NCBI GenBank assembly: GCA_035906255.1 | Contig: JAMIFM010000037.1 | Coordinates: forward strand, 62,001-126,000 | DNA: 64,000 nucleotides | Source of the DNA: SB11 sp035906255 | GTDB taxonomy: Bacteria > Bacteroidota > Bacteroidia > UBA8524 | Direction: 5' to 3' | Shown here: piece by piece, positions 60,347 through 64,000 of the stretch | How the letters are laid out: each line of letters begins with the position of its first letter | Position numbering within the stretch: position 1 is the first letter of the stretch | Made by a program: the position numbers and the translations under genes | The notes under the pieces: generated by a model | The model's database searches: none | What the model saw: only the letters and a program-made list of their open reading frames with translations | Told to the model about the DNA's origin: nothing

Positions 60347-61024
60347 CTATTTACGTTTTTTGAGCTGTAGTTTTCCTTTTTTATCTTCCAATACGCCTAC
60401 TTTTTTAAGAATACGTATTGGGGAGATACCGATACCGTACGTGTAGTTGGGAGCACTGAAATCATCACTCACAATCGATGAAAACAAGGCATAACGGTAG
60501 CCCAAACCTGCACTCACATTTAGCCAATCGGTAATGCGGTACATTGCCCTGAAGTTAAACTCAAACGGAACAAAACCGGGGCGCACTTGTTCAAGTTGTT
60601 CACCTGTGGCAGCATTATAACGGGTGCGCTTCCCTTTCCCATAACCTACTTGCACAGGCACAGCCAGCTCCCAATGCTCAGAGTTATATACCACATACTC
60701 GCAAGTGGCACTTACGTATGTCATTGATAAATCCTGTCTCACACGTCGCTCAGAAGTAGTGTACTGGTTTTCGATAAAGGTTCGCGATACTTTAAAACGG
60801 TTACCGTACACCCCGATAAACAAGCGCACCTTGTCGCCAAAATCAGCCCCAACGCGCAAGCCGTCAACTACAACCGGAGATTCCCTGAAAAAACTATGCT
60901 TACCATCCAACTCCACCACAAACGATGGCTTTTTATTGCCCACATAATACTTAATGGTATCCCAAGGGTTATACTGGCTTTTTGCAGTGGCGCAAAAAAG
61001 CATAAGCAGCCCTAAGGCTGCCAT
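60347..61024 (-). CDS. hypothetical outer-membrane beta-barrel-like protein
   Basis: A 225-residue exported protein: signal peptide MAALGLLMLFCATAKSQ, then alternating strands rich in aromatic residues (VRLFIGVYGNRFKVSRTFI; MTYVSATCEYVVYNSEHW; LNVSAGLGYRYALF), as in small outer-membrane barrels. I chose the ATG at 61024; a frame from 61084 would place charged residues before the signal. Function unknown. It lies between the MBL/rhodanese gene and the hydrolase on the same strand. Confidence 0.7.
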   Translation of the reverse strand: MAALGLLMLFCATAKSQYNPWDTIKYYVGNKKPSFVVELDGKHSFFRESPVVVDGLRVGADFGDKVRLFIGVYGNRFKVSRTFIENQYTTSERRVRQDLSMTYVSATCEYVVYNSEHWELAVPVQVGYGKGKRTRYNAATGEQLEQVRPGFVPFEFNFRAMYRITDWLNVSAGLGYRYALFSSIVSDDFSAPNYTYGIGISPIRILKKVGVLEDKKGKLQLKKRK

Positions 61025-61086
61025 GTTTTTTAAAAAGGGTATGTATAATGTTGCTCCGTTTTTTTGCACGGGTATTACAAACACAT

Positions 61087-62481
61087 TTAGTTTGAAGCAG
61101 TTGGTTTGGGTTTGTCTAAGGCAATGCCTGTTTCTTTTATCTTTCCGTAGCCGCCATAAACGTTGCGTACTCTTTCAAAACCATGTTTTTTAAGGATAGA
61201 AGCAGCAATCATTGAGCGGTAACCACCTGCACAATGCACGTAGTAATCTTCGGTTTTAGATAACGTATTCAGGTCTTTTTCAAGATTTTGCAGTGTAACC
61301 CAACGGGCATCTTTAATGTGACCGTCGTTAAACTCACCCTCTTTGCGCACATCCAACACGGTTATTTGTCCGTGCTTATAATCCATTTCAAGTTCCTCCG
61401 GCTCTACCGATATTACCATATCAACAGGTTTACCTGCTTGTGCCCATGCTTCAAAGCCTCCGGCAAGGTAGCCGCGTATGTCTTCAAAACCGGTGCGGGC
61501 AAGGCGGGTAATAGCTTGTTCCTCGTTGCCTGCATTGCATACTAAAGCAACGGGAGATTTTATATCTAACAAGGTAGCTGCCCAAATGGCAAACTGCCCG
61601 TCAAGACCAATATTTATTGATTTTGGAATAAACCCTGTTTCAAAATCGGCAGGTTTGCGGCAATCTACCACTACCATACCTTCGGCAAGTGCCTTTTCAA
61701 TATCGCTCACCGTAAGGTTTGTATTGCCTTTGGCTATCACCTCTTCAATAGGCAGGTAGCCTGCTTTGTTCATTTTAGCGTCGGCAAAAAAGTAGGCTGG
61801 GGCTGGGGCAATACCATCAGTAAGGGTTTTTATAAACGTGTCCTTATCCATGTCTTGCAAGGCATAGTTCAGTTTCTTTTGCTCGCCCAAGGTGCTGTAA
61901 GTTTCTTTACCGATGTTTTTACCGCAAGCAGAACCGGGGCCATGTGCAGGGTAAAGGATTAAACTATCGGGCAGGGTTTTAATTTTTTGGTTCAAAGATT
62001 CGTACATCATGCCTGCCAACTCCTCTTTGGTCATCATTCCGTCCAACAAGTCAGGACGACCCACATCACCCACAAATACGGTATCACCCGTAAAAATGCT
62101 GTATGGATTACCTTCTTCATCATACAATAAATAGCAAGAAGATTCGGGAGTATGACCGGGTGTATGCAGTACTTCAAAAGTTAGCAATCCCACCTGTATT
62201 TTTTCACCGTCTTTGGCTTCGTGTATCTCAAAGTTTGTTTTAGCAGTAGGGCCAAACACAATGGGAGCCCCTGTTTTCTTTGCCAAATCAATATGTCCCG
62301 ATACGAAATCGGCGTGAAAGTGGGTTTCAAAAATGTACTTTATGATAGCACCGCGCTGGTTTGCCTTTTCAATATAGGCATCCACATCGCGCAGGGGGTC
62401 AATAATTACCGCTTCTCCTTCTGATTCTACATAATAAGTAGCTTGTGCAAGGCAGTTGGTGTATAGTTGTTCAACAAACAT
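61087..62481 (-). CDS. MBL-fold persulfide dioxygenase-like protein with two rhodanese domains
   Basis: A 464-residue fusion for reactive-sulfur metabolism. The metallo-beta-lactamase domain (residues ~1-240) has THFHADFVSGH, HTPGHTPESSCY, FTGDTVFVGDVGRPDLL and PAHGPGSACGK, as in ETHE1/CstB enzymes. The HxHxDH motif ends in Phe, consistent with a single iron site. Two rhodanese domains follow (~260-355 and ~365-455), each with a Cys at the active loop (CNAGNEEQA and CAGGYRSM), so both could carry persulfide. Expected role: oxidation of sulfane sulfur to sulfite or thiosulfate. Confidence 0.92.
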   Translation of the reverse strand: MFVEQLYTNCLAQATYYVESEGEAVIIDPLRDVDAYIEKANQRGAIIKYIFETHFHADFVSGHIDLAKKTGAPIVFGPTAKTNFEIHEAKDGEKIQVGLLTFEVLHTPGHTPESSCYLLYDEEGNPYSIFTGDTVFVGDVGRPDLLDGMMTKEELAGMMYESLNQKIKTLPDSLILYPAHGPGSACGKNIGKETYSTLGEQKKLNYALQDMDKDTFIKTLTDGIAPAPAYFFADAKMNKAGYLPIEEVIAKGNTNLTVSDIEKALAEGMVVVDCRKPADFETGFIPKSINIGLDGQFAIWAATLLDIKSPVALVCNAGNEEQAITRLARTGFEDIRGYLAGGFEAWAQAGKPVDMVISVEPEELEMDYKHGQITVLDVRKEGEFNDGHIKDARWVTLQNLEKDLNTLSKTEDYYVHCAGGYRSMIAASILKKHGFERVRNVYGGYGKIKETGIALDKPKPTASN

Positions 62482-62546
62482 AACGGTTAAGATGAAATGG
62501 TTAATTCAAAGGTAAGGGTTAAAAACGTGTTTTGGTAAGTAGGGCG

Positions 62547-63233
62547 TTATAGCTGTTTAGCTACCGTTCCCACAAATTCTTTCAGGTAAAAAGGCTCAAA
62601 ATAGGCCACATCTTCAAAACGCTGCTGCGTATATGCTTCAAAGGCTAATGCACCGTTGTGTATTGCACTTGGGTATATATCTTCAACAAACACCGCGTTT
62701 GGGTGTTGTATTGTGCCTTTGCATTTATCAGCCCCGTCACCAAAAAAAACTATTTGTTGTGCGGCAAGTTCAGTGCCAAAAGAAGTTTCGTCAATTATCA
62801 GGGCTTCCGTTTCCTTTACTACATTGTATTGCGGGTTATACAGCGCACAATACACCTCCATTCGGCGGGCATCAATCATGGGGCACAATAGCGTGTTGGC
62901 AGTGGTGTATTGTAACAATGCAGGATTGCAAGCCATTGTTTGCAGCGAGTTAAGTGCTATAAGCGGTTTGTTGAGGGCGTAACAAAGCCCTTTAGCTGCT
63001 GATACACCTATGCGCAAACCTGTATATGAACCGGGGCCTTTGCCCACTGCCACCGCATCAATTTGTGATAACGATAAGCCTGCTTCTTTTACCACTGAAT
63101 CAATAAACAAGGTAATGTTGGCACTGTGGCTGTTGCGACGGCTGTCTTCACGCAAGGCAATTACTTGTCCGTTGGTTTGTAGTGCAACGGAGCAAATGCC
63201 TGTGGAAGTTTCTATGCTAAGTATATGAGTCAA
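62547..63233 (-). CDS. tsaB: tRNA t6A synthesis protein TsaB
   Basis: Partner of TsaD in forming N6-threonylcarbamoyladenosine at position 37 of ANN-decoding tRNAs. The 228-residue ASKHA-fold protein has LSIETSTGICSVAL at the N-terminus, VAVGKGPGSYTGLRIGVSAAKGLCYAL and PMIDARRMEVY. The intact ATPase catalytic features of TsaD are absent, as expected for TsaB. tsaD is not in the window. It is followed by tauE/safE in the opposite gene order, 7 bases apart. Confidence 0.94.
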   Translation of the reverse strand: MTHILSIETSTGICSVALQTNGQVIALREDSRRNSHSANITLFIDSVVKEAGLSLSQIDAVAVGKGPGSYTGLRIGVSAAKGLCYALNKPLIALNSLQTMACNPALLQYTTANTLLCPMIDARRMEVYCALYNPQYNVVKETEALIIDETSFGTELAAQQIVFFGDGADKCKGTIQHPNAVFVEDIYPSAIHNGALAFEAYTQQRFEDVAYFEPFYLKEFVGTVAKQL

Positions 63234-63240
63234 ACGAAGG

Positions 63241-64000
63241 TTAAAAATAATTCTCTATCACCAATTTAATAATCACCAGCAAGGCAAACAGGGCAAAAAT
63301 GGTTTTTATAACAGGGGAAGGCGTTTTGTGTGAAAGATTTACTCCAAACCCAACCGTAATAAAGGTGCCTGCCGCCATTGGCAATGCTACCGAATATACA
63401 ATGTAGCCGATATGGGGCAACACAACATCGGCTGATGGTGTAGAGATGAAATATTTTATAGAAAGCATGGTGGCGATTAAAGGCACTACACCTGCCGATA
63501 CGGAGGTAGCTTTTTTAATATCCATCTTCAAAAAATCAGTAAAGCTGGGCACCATAATCATACCGCCGCCCAAGCCTGAAAAGGCCGTAAAGCCCCCTGT
63601 CAGTAGTCCTATCAAACCAAATTTGTGTGGTTTGGGTTCGGCTGCTTCTTTGGGCGATTCACGTTTGCGGGTATAAAGCATCCGTAAAATCATGGGGGTT
63701 AGCATTAATAAAAAAACAAGGTTAAAAGTTTCTTTACTATACCAAGTGCCTTGTTGTATAAGCCATGTGAAAAACCAAGCGGTTATAATGGCGGGTATGG
63801 CTGTATAGATGATATATTTAGGGTAAAAGTTTTTGATACGGTATTGTTTATAGCTGTTTAACACCCCTGTGAAAATGATAATGAACAACGAGTTAGCAAT
63901 AATAAACTGAGCCAAATCTTCGCGGGGAAAACCAAAACGGGTGAATACAAAATCGAGAATGGGGATGAAAATAATGCCGCCGCCTACCCCCAGCAAGCCC
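63241..64000 (-). CDS. TauE/SafE family sulfite/sulfonate permease-like (5' end outside window)
   Basis: At least 252 residues of a membrane protein with about eight transmembrane helices. The glycine-rich GVGGGIIFIPILDF stretch at the visible N-terminus and GLLTGGFTAFSGLGGGMIMVPSF in the second half are the paired TauE/SafE (DUF81) motifs. The frame stays open to the window end, so the start is missing. With the persulfide dioxygenase-like gene two genes away, export of sulfite or a similar anion is a reasonable guess. Confidence 0.9.
   Translation of the reverse strand, partial: GLLGVGGGIIFIPILDFVFTRFGFPREDLAQFIIANSLFIIIFTGVLNSYKQYRIKNFYPKYIIYTAIPAIITAWFFTWLIQQGTWYSKETFNLVFLLMLTPMILRMLYTRKRESPKEAAEPKPHKFGLIGLLTGGFTAFSGLGGGMIMVPSFTDFLKMDIKKATSVSAGVVPLIATMLSIKYFISTPSADVVLPHIGYIVYSVALPMAAGTFITVGFGVNLSHKTPSPVIKTIFALFALLVIIKLVIENYF

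Overview
The window looks like a chromosomal segment of a Bacteroidota (Bacteroidetes) bacterium; the genus cannot be told from the sequence. The signs are family-level: a short 287-residue primary sigma factor, a carbamoyl-phosphate synthase large chain without its allosteric domain, a fused alpha/beta E1 dehydrogenase, a eukaryotic-type citrate synthase, DUF4834, DUF4340 and DUF1573 proteins, TAnnTTTG-like -7 promoter elements, and few Shine-Dalgarno sequences. Most of the window is ordinary core genome. No phage, plasmid or complete insertion sequence was seen.

Layout. 1-8.2 kb: the end of a short-chain dehydrogenase, a DUF1761 protein, a membrane LytTR regulator, a PAS protein with a histidine-kinase H-box but no ATPase domain, carB, and small membrane or lipoproteins. 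8.3-11.7 kb: formate-tetrahydrofolate ligase, a TIGR02757 protein and a PrsW-like protease. 11.9-17.4 kb: the rod-shape operon mreB-mreC-mreD-mrdA-rodA. 17.5-20.5 kb: citrate synthase and a GT-C-like membrane protein. 20.7-25.1 kb: the Ro60/Y RNA locus described below. 25.1-28.1 kb: a large membrane protein and a GT2 glycosyltransferase. 28.4-33.9 kb: bacilliredoxin, an EEP nuclease-fold protein, two rhomboids, mutL and a small membrane protein. 34.4-38.3 kb: DUF4340, a secreted protein and the E1 dehydrogenase. 38.9-46.0 kb: a DUF58-MoxR-DUF4350-DUF4129-membrane-SpoIIM operon with a divergent RDD gene. 46.0-53.9 kb: pdxJ, a TPR hybrid histidine kinase, ahcY, a sodium:solute symporter, a LOG protein and a DUF1573 protein. 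54-64 kb: recX, rpoD, feoAB, tonB, an alpha/beta hydrolase, a barrel-like protein, a persulfide-dioxygenase/rhodanese fusion, tsaB and a TauE/SafE permease cut by the window end.

The most interesting region is 20.7-25.1 kb. A WYL regulator is divergent from a TROVE/vWA (Ro60, Rsr) gene. Two inverted repeats of one design (CTACGCA-N7-TGCGTAG or near) lie between them. Downstream of the Ro60 gene is a degenerate tRNA-like element, then seven tandem structured RNA units on the same strand. Each unit has a lower stem, an internal loop (5' side TGYCGTW, 3' side close to GCYTTTTNC), an upper stem, and the heptamer TACTTCG or a one-base variant. Stem sequences differ from unit to unit but keep pairing, which is strong covariation. 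Three units carry a circularly permuted tRNA-like module (T arm, acceptor, loop, acceptor, D arm), which is the arrangement known for YrlA-type bacterial Y RNAs. Two carry only a T arm, and two are minimal stem-loops. I read this as a Ro60 ribonucleoprotein locus with a diversified set of Y RNAs. One Y RNA is interrupted, in the loop closing its tRNA mimic, by a small repeat with a 9-bp target duplication.

Intergenic regions carry several repeat families: long perfect palindromes centred on ACTTAAGT whose arms differ from copy to copy, a family of about 80-85 bp with TGTCAT/ATGACA ends, and tandem 192-bp and about 212-bp repeats.
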